64,000 nucleotides of DNA from an uncultured Prevotellaceae bacterium. GTDB taxonomy: Bacteria > Bacteroidota > Bacteroidia > Bacteroidales > Muribaculaceae. Each line of letters begins with the position of its first letter. Positions within the stretch are counted from its first letter, which is position 1. The stretch spans positions 62,001 through 126,000 of the forward strand of contig ONKU01000003.1 of NCBI GenBank assembly GCA_900318535.1. The letters are read 5' to 3'. The notes under the pieces were generated by a model. The model did no database searches. It was given only the letters and a program-made list of their open reading frames with translations, and was not told the origin of the DNA. Below are positions 8,038 to 15,470 of the stretch, in pieces. Both the position numbers and the translations under genes were made by a program.

Positions 8038-8904
8038 TCATGCGCTCTGGTCGCTGTGGAAGGCGACTAGGCCGGGCATGGAGCTGAGAAGGATCTTCCT
8101 GACGGTGGCACCGAAATCGTTGGCGACCTCGAGCAGGATCTCGCTGTAGGTCGTGGCGATGGGGCCGACGAAATTCACGGGGTAGCTCTTGTAGTCATAT
8201 TGTGACACGTTGCGCTCAAAGAACCGTTTGAACTCACCGGCAATCAGGTTGTGGACGTAGGGGTTGTCCAGGTGCTCGCTCAGGAAGAACGAGTAGGTGC
8301 GCAGGTTGCGTGTTGCGGCGGGGTTGTTGAGCACCGCATCGAGCACCTCGGCACGCGTCACCTTGTATTTGTCGAAGAAGGCATCGGTGAGCTCGTGGGG
8401 AGCCAACCCCTTGAGCGCATCGCCCAGGAACACGCGTCCCAAGGCTGCGCCACTGCCCTCATCGCCCAAGATGAATCCTAACGCGGGCACATTCTTGACG
8501 ATCTCGTTGCCATCGTAGTAGCACGAGTTGCTGCCCGTGCCCAGGATGCATGCCAGGCCCTGCTCGCGCACGAGCAGGCCTCGGGCGGCACCTAGCAGGT
8601 CGCTCATCACCGTCACCGGTGTCTTGAACTGGGCAACCAGCGAACCCTCGATGATCTTGTTCTTCTCGGGGCCCGAGCATCCGGCTCCATAAAAATAGAC
8701 GTGGCTCCAGCGGCGCTTGAAGAATTCCGGCGGGAGTTCAAGGCGTATGCTGTGGCTGATCTCGCGTCGCGTCATGAAAAACGGGTTCAGGCCTGATGTG
8801 AAAGCATGAGCCAGCACCTCGCCACCCTCAACGAGTGACCACTCGGTGCGTGTTGTGCTGCTCTCGGCAATGAGAGTGATATTTTGACCTTTGATGACGC
8901 CCAT
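8038..8904 (-). CDS. BadF/BadG-type sugar kinase homologue with altered phosphate motif
   Basis: 288-residue member of the BadF/BadG ATPase family (ASKHA fold), which includes N-acetylglucosamine and N-acetylmuramate kinases. It is a clear paralogue of the gene at 26460-27311, sharing the central ACILGTGSNSCYYDG block and the ILGDEGSGA adenosine loop. The N-terminal phosphate-1 loop differs: this copy reads LIAESSTTRTEW where the paralogue reads LIADCGSTKINW, replacing the conserved Asp by Glu and the Gly by Ser. That could reduce or abolish ATP-dependent kinase activity, or change specificity. It stands alone with its own -7 box, 18 kb from the MurNAc genes. Family is certain; activity is doubtful. 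Confidence 0.85.
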   Translation of the reverse strand: MGVIKGQNITLIAESSTTRTEWSLVEGGEVLAHAFTSGLNPFFMTRREISHSIRLELPPEFFKRRWSHVYFYGAGCSGPEKNKIIEGSLVAQFKTPVTVMSDLLGAARGLLVREQGLACILGTGSNSCYYDGNEIVKNVPALGFILGDEGSGAALGRVFLGDALKGLAPHELTDAFFDKYKVTRAEVLDAVLNNPAATRNLRTYSFFLSEHLDNPYVHNLIAGEFKRFFERNVSQYDYKSYPVNFVGPIATTYSEILLEVANDFGATVRKILLSSMPGLVAFHSDQSA

Positions 8905-8973
8905 CTTGGTTAACAGGTGTATAGTTGTGTTAATAAAATCTTAAAATCGGCTTTCCGCTCGTTAAAACGGCCA

Positions 8974-8981
8974 CAAAGATA
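8974..8981 (-). promoter_or_regulatory. -7 promoter box for the BadF-type gene
   Basis: Reads TATCTTTG on the minus strand, matching TAnnTTTG, 69 bases upstream of the ATG at 8904. Confidence 0.5.
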
Positions 8982-9086
8982 CGCAAAATTCCTGTCTCCG
9001 GGCGAGGATTCGCCATACAATTCCGTTTTCTAAACGATAATTAACATAAAACAACATCGGTTAACCATGCATTTGGCCATATAGAA

Positions 9087-9115
9087 GCACCCGTGGCGTG
9101 TATGGCCACGGGTGC
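9087..9115 (-). terminator. Hairpin terminator after the small heat-shock gene
   Basis: Perfect 11-bp repeat GCACCCGTGGC / GCCACGGGTGC with a 7-base loop, 50 bases past the stop of the heat-shock gene. The following T-run on the minus strand is short (TTCTATAT). Confidence 0.6.
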
Positions 9116-9164
9116 GTGCTGTCTCTAACGATTCAAGAACTGATTGTCTGTGGTTGTCGTGCGT

Positions 9165-9617
9165 TTATGCGATGTCGATTACGCGGTCCATCTTCTTCTC
9201 GGGCTCGGGAGCGAGCTTGGGCAGTTCAATGGACAGGATGCCGTCCTCGACCTTGGCACTGATGTGCTCCTTGTCCACCTCGTCGGGCAGGATGTAGGTC
9301 TGCTCGTAGTTGCTGTAGGAGAACTCGCGGCGCACGTAGTGGAACTTCTCGCACTCGTCCTTGCACGACTTGTCCTCATGCTCGGTCTTGTTCTCGATCT
9401 TGACCACGAGGTTGCCCTCGTTGTTGATATTCACCTTGCAGAGCTCCTTCTTCAGGCCTGGAGCTGCGACCTCCATCGTGAAGGCCTTGTCGCTCTCCTT
9501 GACGTTGACTGCGGGAGCCGTGGTCACGTGGCGCGGAGTCCAATCCATATCAAACAGGTCATTGAATGCGGTGTCTAACCAGTTGTTGCGGTTGTTTCTG
9601 ATTACAGGAAAATACAT
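9165..9617 (-). CDS. Small heat-shock protein (Hsp20/alpha-crystallin family)
   Basis: 150-residue cytoplasmic ATP-independent holdase. The alpha-crystallin domain spans about residues 33-140: AVNVKESDKAF at its start, a MEVAAPGLKKE segment, and the conserved VEDGILSIELPK strand near the end, followed by a short C-terminal tail. The start is set at the ATG ending at 9617 because a Shine-Dalgarno-like GGAGGT lies seven bases before it; the in-frame ATG two codons earlier would sit too close to that site. Upstream, at 9807-9821, is a near-palindrome that may be a heat-shock control element. Family certain. Confidence 0.93.
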   Translation of the reverse strand: MYFPVIRNNRNNWLDTAFNDLFDMDWTPRHVTTAPAVNVKESDKAFTMEVAAPGLKKELCKVNINNEGNLVVKIENKTEHEDKSCKDECEKFHYVRREFSYSNYEQTYILPDEVDKEHISAKVEDGILSIELPKLAPEPEKKMDRVIDIA

Positions 9618-9806
9618 AGTCATTACCTCCAATTTCTTTTTATTTTATGAGTCTATTTATTGTTTGTTGTCTCTGTTGTGCTTGCCGGTCTTGTGACCCG
9701 CTTGCGACTAAAATGGAAGCAAAACCAGTGCCAACAGCCCAAAGTATAACTACTGTTAAAATTCAAAGACACCGTGTCATGTTTTTAAACTATTTTAAAC
9801 GAAAAA

Positions 9807-9821
9807 CTGACAAAATGGCAG
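9807..9821 (-). promoter_or_regulatory. Near-palindrome upstream of the heat-shock gene
   Basis: CTGACAAAATGGCAG, a 15-base inverted repeat with one mismatch (CTGnCA AAA TGnCAG), about 190 bases before the Hsp20 start. A symmetric element of this kind could bind a regulator. The intervening 180 bases are A/T-rich with no gene. Its role is a guess. Confidence 0.3.
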
Positions 9822-9837
9822 TTTTGTAACAAAAACA

Positions 9838-9871
9838 ATAGGGCCCTCGCAATGGGACCCTATCGTTTTTT
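9838..9871 (-). terminator. Terminator after the leftward amidase operon
   Basis: Imperfect hairpin (ATAGGG-CC / GG-CCCTAT arms) flanked by T-runs on both strands, 34 bases past the stop of the amidase gene at 9905. It probably ends the leftward unit; it could also act on the plus strand. Confidence 0.6.
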
Positions 9872-9904
9872 ATCTCTAGAGATTCTGGATTGTTGCCGGG
9901 AAGG

Positions 9905-12304
9905 CTACAGTTTCACCTTGCTGGTGGCTGTGCGGCCGTTGATGTGGACGCGCACAAGATATACTCCTGTTGGCACATCGGCCACATTCAGGCAGTTGTT
10001 GCCGGCTGCTTTGATGGCGCGGCCCTGGATGTCAAGCAGTTCGACGCCTTGTACATAGGTGTCGGCACTCACGACGATGTAATCGCCAGCCACGCGCACC
10101 TGCATGTTGGCCAGGCGTGCCTCGTCGATGCCGCTGGACTCTTTCTTGAGCAGGTTGTCGAAGCGGATGGTGCCCGTTTTGCCCATCAACGGCTGTTGAC
10201 GCGCCAAGTGGAATGAACGCACATGGAACGTGCCGTCATACAGGTCATCAAGCGGCACGGCCACATAGCGCCATCCGTGGAAATCAATCTTGCCCAGAGG
10301 AATGAGAGTCGACATCGAGGGTGAGGTGGAGGGGTCGTTGAGCTCGACATACACGTTATTATAGCTCATGTCACCCCAGATGTGCAGTCCCAGCGTGTCG
10401 CCACGCACATAGCTTTCGGTTGTTGGATTATTGAAGTTGACTACCAGGATATTCTCGTTGGCCATGTCATAATCCAGCTGCAGTGACTTGCTGCCGAAGA
10501 GCCTTTCGGTCGATGCTTTGATGCTGTTGCCGCTCACGCCCATGGGGAATGAGATTTCGAAATTGCTGGCGTCCTCGAAGTCCTCGGCAACTTGCATGCC
10601 GGGCTTGTCGGCGCCTGCGTCAACGCCATGGAAGAGGATGTCGCGGGCTGCGGGCAGGTGAATGCCTGCCGTGTCGGCAATATCCACGTCGAGGATAAGG
10701 TGGTAATCCTTGCCGACCTCGATGTCCTTGGTGAGCGGGATGCGCACGAAACCGTAGTCGTCGCCTTTCTTGTTGTACTTGATGCTGCGCTTGTTCCATG
10801 CCAGCTCGTTGCCCTCGCTGTCGAGCACATGCAAGCGGTTGAACAGGTTGTAGGTGTCCAGCATCGAGTCAACACGCAGTTCCACAGTGGGCTTGGTATA
10901 GTTTACCGGTGCGCCCTCATAGGGGAAGACGGCCAACTCGGTCAGGTGGTTGCGCTTCTGGGTATAGAACTGCATCGTGAAATCCTGGTCCATGGGGGTC
11001 CCGCCGCCATGCTCGGCGGTTTTCTTGAGCGTGAAGGTGTAGAGGGTGTTCACGTCGAAGGCATCCTTCGGCGTGAAGATCAGGCGGTAGTAGGAATCCT
11101 CCCAGCTGAAGGTGCCATCGACAGGCGGATCGAGCGTGAACGCGTCGCAGGTCGTCGCGCTGTCCATGTCCCAGTTGAAGGTGAGCACGATGCGCTCGCT
11201 GCACTTCACGGCAGGGTCGCCCTCGTTCCACACGGGACTGTAGTCCACCACCACTGGCGCCGTGTCGCGCACGCGCTTGAGGTAGAAATTCTGATAGGTG
11301 GGCGCATTGGCCGTGACGGTGACGGTAGCCGTCTGCAGGAAGTGCGACGGCTCGCTCACCTCGACGGTATAGGTGCCGGGATCCACATACTTGAACACAT
11401 AGATGCCGTTGCGCAGCGTGTCGGTCACGCAACGCTGCACCTCGTTGCCGTTCTGGTCCAGCAGGCGCACAGTGGCGCTGTGGATGGGCATGAGGTTGTC
11501 GTCACCGTAGACGATGAACGGCTGTGGGTTCTCCTGCAGGCGCTTGATGCGGTCATCGCGCACGTTTCCCGTCACCACGCCCTGGGCGAAGTAGTCCAGA
11601 CGGCCGAAGTACTTGTCGGCACCCAGCGAGATGTTCCAGCCCTCCATCCAGCAGTAGTAGAAACTCAGCAGGCGGTAGGCTTCGGGGATGTAGTCATGGA
11701 ACGAACCCTCGCTCAGGTTGGCGACCGCACGGTTGCCGCGCAGCACGCCATAGCCCTGGGTGCCCCATTCGGGACGGAACGACCAGTCGCCCCAGATCTG
11801 GTAATTGTGGGTCCAAACCGTACTCTGGCTAGCATACAGGTAGGGCTCCAGGTCGGCCGCCAGCACATCGGCATTGGCGACTTGCGGGCTACCCGTGTAG
11901 CCGCGGTAGAATACCATCGGGAAGTTGTTCACCGCACTGGTGCCCGTGGCATTGCTGTGGATGGAGTAGAACACATCGGCGCCGCTCTGGTTGCACAGGG
12001 CGACGATGGTCGAGAGCGCCAGGTCGTCGGCAGTGGTGTTGGTCACGCGCGAGATGCTTGTCCTGTAACCCTTGTACTGCAGGATTTCGCGCAAGGCGAG
12101 ACCCTTCCTCAGATTGGATTTCGACTCCCATGAGCCGGCGCTGTCCCCCTGGTGGAAGGGGTAGATGACCATGTTGCGGTCATCACTGTCATAACCGCCG
12201 TGTCCCGGGTTGATGTACACATGGGGTTGCTGCGCATTGGCGATGTTTACGGCAAAAAGCGCCAGCAGCACCATCATCGTTGATTGAAGTAATAGCTTTT
12301 TCAT
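9905..12304 (-). CDS. Secreted multidomain N-acetylmuramoyl-L-alanine amidase with sorting tail
   Basis: 799 residues. After a signal peptide (1-24) comes an Amidase_3 zinc domain (about 27-220) with the expected motifs: INPGHGG (zinc His), a Glu in WESKSN, SIHSNATG (second His) and LSEGSFHDY (catalytic Glu). Such enzymes cut the bond between MurNAc and the stem peptide. Then come a carboxypeptidase-regulatory-like beta domain (about 285-345), an Ig-like SbsA-type domain (about 350-455), further beta modules, and a C-terminal 60-residue domain (VELLDIQGRAI ... VPTGVYLVRV) typical of type IX secretion substrates, so export across the outer membrane is likely. It is last in a three-gene leftward operon. 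The amidase part is homologous to that of the gene at 13253. Confidence 0.88.
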   Translation of the reverse strand: MKKLLLQSTMMVLLALFAVNIANAQQPHVYINPGHGGYDSDDRNMVIYPFHQGDSAGSWESKSNLRKGLALREILQYKGYRTSISRVTNTTADDLALSTIVALCNQSGADVFYSIHSNATGTSAVNNFPMVFYRGYTGSPQVANADVLAADLEPYLYASQSTVWTHNYQIWGDWSFRPEWGTQGYGVLRGNRAVANLSEGSFHDYIPEAYRLLSFYYCWMEGWNISLGADKYFGRLDYFAQGVVTGNVRDDRIKRLQENPQPFIVYGDDNLMPIHSATVRLLDQNGNEVQRCVTDTLRNGIYVFKYVDPGTYTVEVSEPSHFLQTATVTVTANAPTYQNFYLKRVRDTAPVVVDYSPVWNEGDPAVKCSERIVLTFNWDMDSATTCDAFTLDPPVDGTFSWEDSYYRLIFTPKDAFDVNTLYTFTLKKTAEHGGGTPMDQDFTMQFYTQKRNHLTELAVFPYEGAPVNYTKPTVELRVDSMLDTYNLFNRLHVLDSEGNELAWNKRSIKYNKKGDDYGFVRIPLTKDIEVGKDYHLILDVDIADTAGIHLPAARDILFHGVDAGADKPGMQVAEDFEDASNFEISFPMGVSGNSIKASTERLFGSKSLQLDYDMANENILVVNFNNPTTESYVRGDTLGLHIWGDMSYNNVYVELNDPSTSPSMSTLIPLGKIDFHGWRYVAVPLDDLYDGTFHVRSFHLARQQPLMGKTGTIRFDNLLKKESSGIDEARLANMQVRVAGDYIVVSADTYVQGVELLDIQGRAIKAAGNNCLNVADVPTGVYLVRVHINGRTATSKVKL

Positions 12305-12319
12305 GACTTGCCGGCGTTT

Positions 12320-13222
12320 TTATTCGTAAATGTTGATTTTCATCTCATGCAGCAGTCCGTCGATGGTCGTGTAAACGATTTTACCGCCACCGCAGGTGGG
12401 CTGCATCGCCATCGAGGCGGGTTTGGTCAGTTCGGTTTGCCATGTGCCGTCGGCCTTGAGCAGCACAATCTGGGACGAGGTGAACTGGTGCCCGTCGTCC
12501 TTGGCGTTCTGGGCCACGAGGTAGTCGTTGTTGTACCAGCACGGCATCTCGTAGTTGCCCAGCATGGCCAGCATCTGGCCGCGCAGGTCAATGACCACGA
12601 TACCTTTACCGGCGGCAAAGAAGGCCACCTTTTTCCCGTCGGGCGAGAGTGATGCCCACAGGTAGCCGGCCCACGAGTCCACGGGAGTGAATACGCGTTC
12701 CTCACCGTTCACGGTCACATGCACGCGGTTGCCCTCGGTCCAGGCTGCGCTGCCGATATCGCTTTGGGACTGGTAGTCGCGACCGCCGGGGGCCTTTAAC
12801 GCGCCGCCACGTGAGGCCGCTACGGCACGCACGGCACCGTGCTGCGGCTCGGTGAGTTGCGCGGTCTTGTGGGTCGTGGGGTCAAACAACTGCCCAGTGC
12901 GGTAGATCAGGTGGTTTTCCTGCACCTGTTGGGTAACGAAGTACACTTTGCCATCACCGCCCCAGCAAGCGTCATTGCCGGCGACATAGCCGTCGGTTAC
13001 GGTTGTCGTCACGTTGTCAGTGAGGTCATAGAACTTCAGGGAGCCGTTCTCGCTCAAAAACAGCAGGCGGTCCCCTGCCTGGTTGAGCACGGGATAGTAG
13101 GCCGGGCCCTCAACTCCCTCGAGCAGGCGTTGGCGCGAGACCACTTCCACCTCCTGTGCCATGGATGGCAGCAACACGGCCGCCATCATGATCAGCATCG
13201 TTAATTTCTTTATTGTCATCAT
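12320..13222 (-). CDS. Secreted beta-propeller protein (TolB/WD40-like)
   Basis: 300 residues with a signal peptide (1-22) and repeated propeller blades recognisable as YPVLNQAGDRLLFLS, GGDGKVYFVTQQ, YLWASLSPDGKKVAFF and MPCWYNNDYLVAQ. It matches almost block for block the N-terminal 300 residues of the neighbouring 13253 gene, where the same propeller is fused to an amidase. Here the propeller stands free, 15 bases upstream of a separate amidase gene, so the two products probably work as a pair. No catalytic site is evident; a substrate- or partner-binding role for the propeller is inferred. Confidence 0.78.
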   Translation of the reverse strand: MMTIKKLTMLIMMAAVLLPSMAQEVEVVSRQRLLEGVEGPAYYPVLNQAGDRLLFLSENGSLKFYDLTDNVTTTVTDGYVAGNDACWGGDGKVYFVTQQVQENHLIYRTGQLFDPTTHKTAQLTEPQHGAVRAVAASRGGALKAPGGRDYQSQSDIGSAAWTEGNRVHVTVNGEERVFTPVDSWAGYLWASLSPDGKKVAFFAAGKGIVVIDLRGQMLAMLGNYEMPCWYNNDYLVAQNAKDDGHQFTSSQIVLLKADGTWQTELTKPASMAMQPTCGGGKIVYTTIDGLLHEMKINIYE

Positions 13223-13252
13223 TGGTTATGGTGATTAAAATTATGTATTCCC

Positions 13253-15178
13253 TTATTTTTTCGGCTTTTGGTTCTTGGACAGTTTCAGGTTCTTGTACGA
13301 CGACTGGTTCTTTTTCACCTTGACCTTGGTGGTCATGTAGAGCTTATCGCCGTAGTACAGTTCCAGTTTGTATTTGTCGGGCAGCAGGTTGGTGAAGACA
13401 AACACGCCGTTGTCGCGGTTATCGACCGTGTAAACACGGTTCAACGAGCCTCGGCCATTGTACAGGCGCACAATCGCGCCGTTGATGGGTAAGAGCCTGT
13501 CCTCGGCAAACTGGCGTTTGTCCTCGTCCTGACGTGGAATGTCTGACCAGCGCACCGTGCCGGCGATGACGCCGTTGTTGAATTTGTTTTTGCGTCCGAA
13601 GTATTGGTCGAAGCCCAACGACTGGTTCCAGGCTTCCAGCCAGCAGTAGCTGTCATTGAGCAGGCGCTCGCGCTCGGGCAGATAGTCATGGAACGAACCC
13701 TCGCTCAAGAAACCCGGCAGCTTGTTGAAGCGCAACACGCCCAGGCCCACCTTGTAGCCCCAGTCGTAGAATGACCAGTCGCCATTGCTGCGCTGATCGT
13801 TTGTCCACACGGCGAGTTCGCTGCCGTAGAGGTGCTTCATCACCAGTTGGCTCAGTTTCAGGCTGCCCTCCACTGCGGGCTCGCCGTCCCAGCCGCGGTA
13901 CAGTCCCAGCGGGAAGTTGACGCGCTTCTCGATACCCGTCGCATTGCTATGGATGGAGAAGAAAACGTCGGCACCGCTGTTGGCGGCCAGCGAAACAATT
14001 TCAAACAGATCCAGGTCGTCCTCGGTGTTGTTTGTCTTGCGTGAGATGGCGGTCTCGTAGCCCTTGTTCGTGAGGATCTCCTGCAAGGCGAGTCCCTTGG
14101 TCAGGTTGGAGTTGGATTCATAGTAGTGCAGGGTGTCCTGCTCGCCGATGACCCACGTGGGCACGTGGCGGTCGTCGCTGTCATGGCCGCCGTGGCCGGG
14201 ATTGATGAACACGCGCGGAACGTCCAGCTTGGCGGCATTTTTCACTTTCTCGGTTTTGTTCTTGCCGCTGGCCAGCGGTTGCAGGGCTGCAGGTGCGATA
14301 TCCAGCTCCAGTTGCTTGACGGTGCCGTCGTAGATGATGCTGTAGACCACCTTGTCGCCTGCCACCATGGGCTGAACGGCACGCTCATCCTTACCGCTGA
14401 TGGGCTTGCACACCTCGCCGTCAACCGACAGCAGCCAGATGTGCGACCCGCTCAGGCGCACGTTGCCCGCATTGCTCATCGCAACGATGTAGTCGTTGTT
14501 GTACCAGCAGGGCATCAGGAACTCGCCCAGGTCGGCAATGATCTCACCGTTGAGGTCACAGACGTACAACCCTTTGGAGGCTGCTTCAAACAGGACCTTG
14601 GTGCCGTCGGGCGACAGCGATGCCCACAGGTAGCCGTTGCTATCCTTGACGGGTTGCAGTGCCCGTCTTGTGCCCGCATCGTCCACCAGGTAGAGCACAT
14701 CGCCGCGCGTATAGGCCCAAGCACCCACCTGCTTGCTGCTGCGGTACACATTCTTCTCACCGTTGATGACAACGCCCTGGGCAGCCTGCAGTGGCTGCAC
14801 GCGGCCGTGCTGGGCCTTGAGCACCACCTTGTCCTTGCCGGTGGCGGGGTCATAGCAGTGGCCTGTGCGATAGACCAGGCCGTTTTTCTTGCGTTGCTGT
14901 GTCACGTAATATACCTTGCCGTCCTTGCCGATGATGGCGTCAAAACCGGGATAGCCCTTACTGGCCACTGTCGTCACGGCACCGGTCATGAGGTTCTTCA
15001 GCATCAGGCTGGTGCCCTCGGTGGGGGAGTATAGCAGCCATTGGCCATCGTAGCTTAACTGAGGGAAAAAGCCGCAGCTGTCCACCAGTGTTTTGGGGCT
15101 GCCGGTCTTTACGCCTACCGCTGTGGCGCTCATCGTCCACAGGCATAATACTGCAATCAATAGGAAAAGTTTTTTCAT
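13253..15178 (-). CDS. Secreted beta-propeller / N-acetylmuramoyl-L-alanine amidase fusion
   Basis: 641 residues. A signal peptide (1-21) is followed by a TolB-like propeller (about 30-300, with FFPQLSYDGQWLLYS, GKDGKVYYVTQQ, YLWASLSPDGTKVLF, MPCWYNNDYIVA), then an Amidase_3 domain (about 325-545) with INPGHGGHDSDD, YESNSN, SIHSNATG and FLSEGSFHDYL carrying the zinc and catalytic residues. It ends in a small CNA-B-like beta domain and a lysine-rich tail. The ATG at 15178 is used; the codon before it is GTG. First gene of the leftward operon, with a -7 box 34 bases upstream. It likely acts in the periplasm or outside the cell on murein. Confidence 0.88.
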   Translation of the reverse strand: MKKLFLLIAVLCLWTMSATAVGVKTGSPKTLVDSCGFFPQLSYDGQWLLYSPTEGTSLMLKNLMTGAVTTVASKGYPGFDAIIGKDGKVYYVTQQRKKNGLVYRTGHCYDPATGKDKVVLKAQHGRVQPLQAAQGVVINGEKNVYRSSKQVGAWAYTRGDVLYLVDDAGTRRALQPVKDSNGYLWASLSPDGTKVLFEAASKGLYVCDLNGEIIADLGEFLMPCWYNNDYIVAMSNAGNVRLSGSHIWLLSVDGEVCKPISGKDERAVQPMVAGDKVVYSIIYDGTVKQLELDIAPAALQPLASGKNKTEKVKNAAKLDVPRVFINPGHGGHDSDDRHVPTWVIGEQDTLHYYESNSNLTKGLALQEILTNKGYETAISRKTNNTEDDLDLFEIVSLAANSGADVFFSIHSNATGIEKRVNFPLGLYRGWDGEPAVEGSLKLSQLVMKHLYGSELAVWTNDQRSNGDWSFYDWGYKVGLGVLRFNKLPGFLSEGSFHDYLPERERLLNDSYCWLEAWNQSLGFDQYFGRKNKFNNGVIAGTVRWSDIPRQDEDKRQFAEDRLLPINGAIVRLYNGRGSLNRVYTVDNRDNGVFVFTNLLPDKYKLELYYGDKLYMTTKVKVKKNQSSYKNLKLSKNQKPKK

Positions 15179-15211
15179 CACAATGTCCTGTTAAGTTATC
15201 ATTCTGAAAGG

Positions 15212-15219
15212 CAAAGGTA
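15212..15219 (-). promoter_or_regulatory. -7 promoter box for the leftward propeller/amidase operon
   Basis: TACCTTTG on the minus strand, 33 bases before the ATG at 15178. It is one half of a divergent pair with the promoter at 15401-15431. Confidence 0.6.
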
Positions 15220-15279
15220 GATAAATCTTTTTATTTATCATTTTTTTGCCTATCACTATTTTTTAACACTCGGGTTACA

Positions 15280-15292
15280 TCACGATAGGTGA
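15280..15292. promoter_or_regulatory. Operator-like palindrome between divergent murein operons
   Basis: TCAC-GATAG-GTGA, a 4+4 palindrome with a 5-base centre in the shared 292-base promoter region. A second inverted pair CCTATC (15249-15254) / GATAGG (15284-15289) overlaps it. The position suits a regulator acting on both arms; no regulator gene is present nearby. The rest of the gap is A/T-rich and shows no gene. Confidence 0.3.
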
Positions 15293-15400
15293 CTATATTA
15301 TAATAACGTGTGCCAGCCGTTGGAATTGCACGAATTATCCTTAAAAAATGTAGTTAAATCATAAATAATGTTGTAAAACGGGGCCTTGAGGGGTGAATAC

Positions 15401-15431
15401 TTTGGATTTTCGTGGGTTATTACTACTTTTG
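15401..15431 (+). promoter_or_regulatory. Promoter (-33 and -7) of the rightward murein-salvage operon
   Basis: TTTG at 15401-15404, a 19-base spacer, then TACTTTTG at 15424-15431: a full match to the Bacteroides TTTG-N19-TAnnTTTG layout. It lies 39 bases before the ATG at 15471 and is the only convincing promoter seen before the ten-gene rightward run. Confidence 0.75.
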
Positions 15432-15470
15432 TTGCATTAGAGTTTACGTAAATCATCTAAAAATCAAGAT

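Noticed and set aside
10592..12133. 513-codon plus-strand open frame
   Set aside because: Shadow of the secreted amidase on the minus strand, with no recognisable domain and no promoter or start context.
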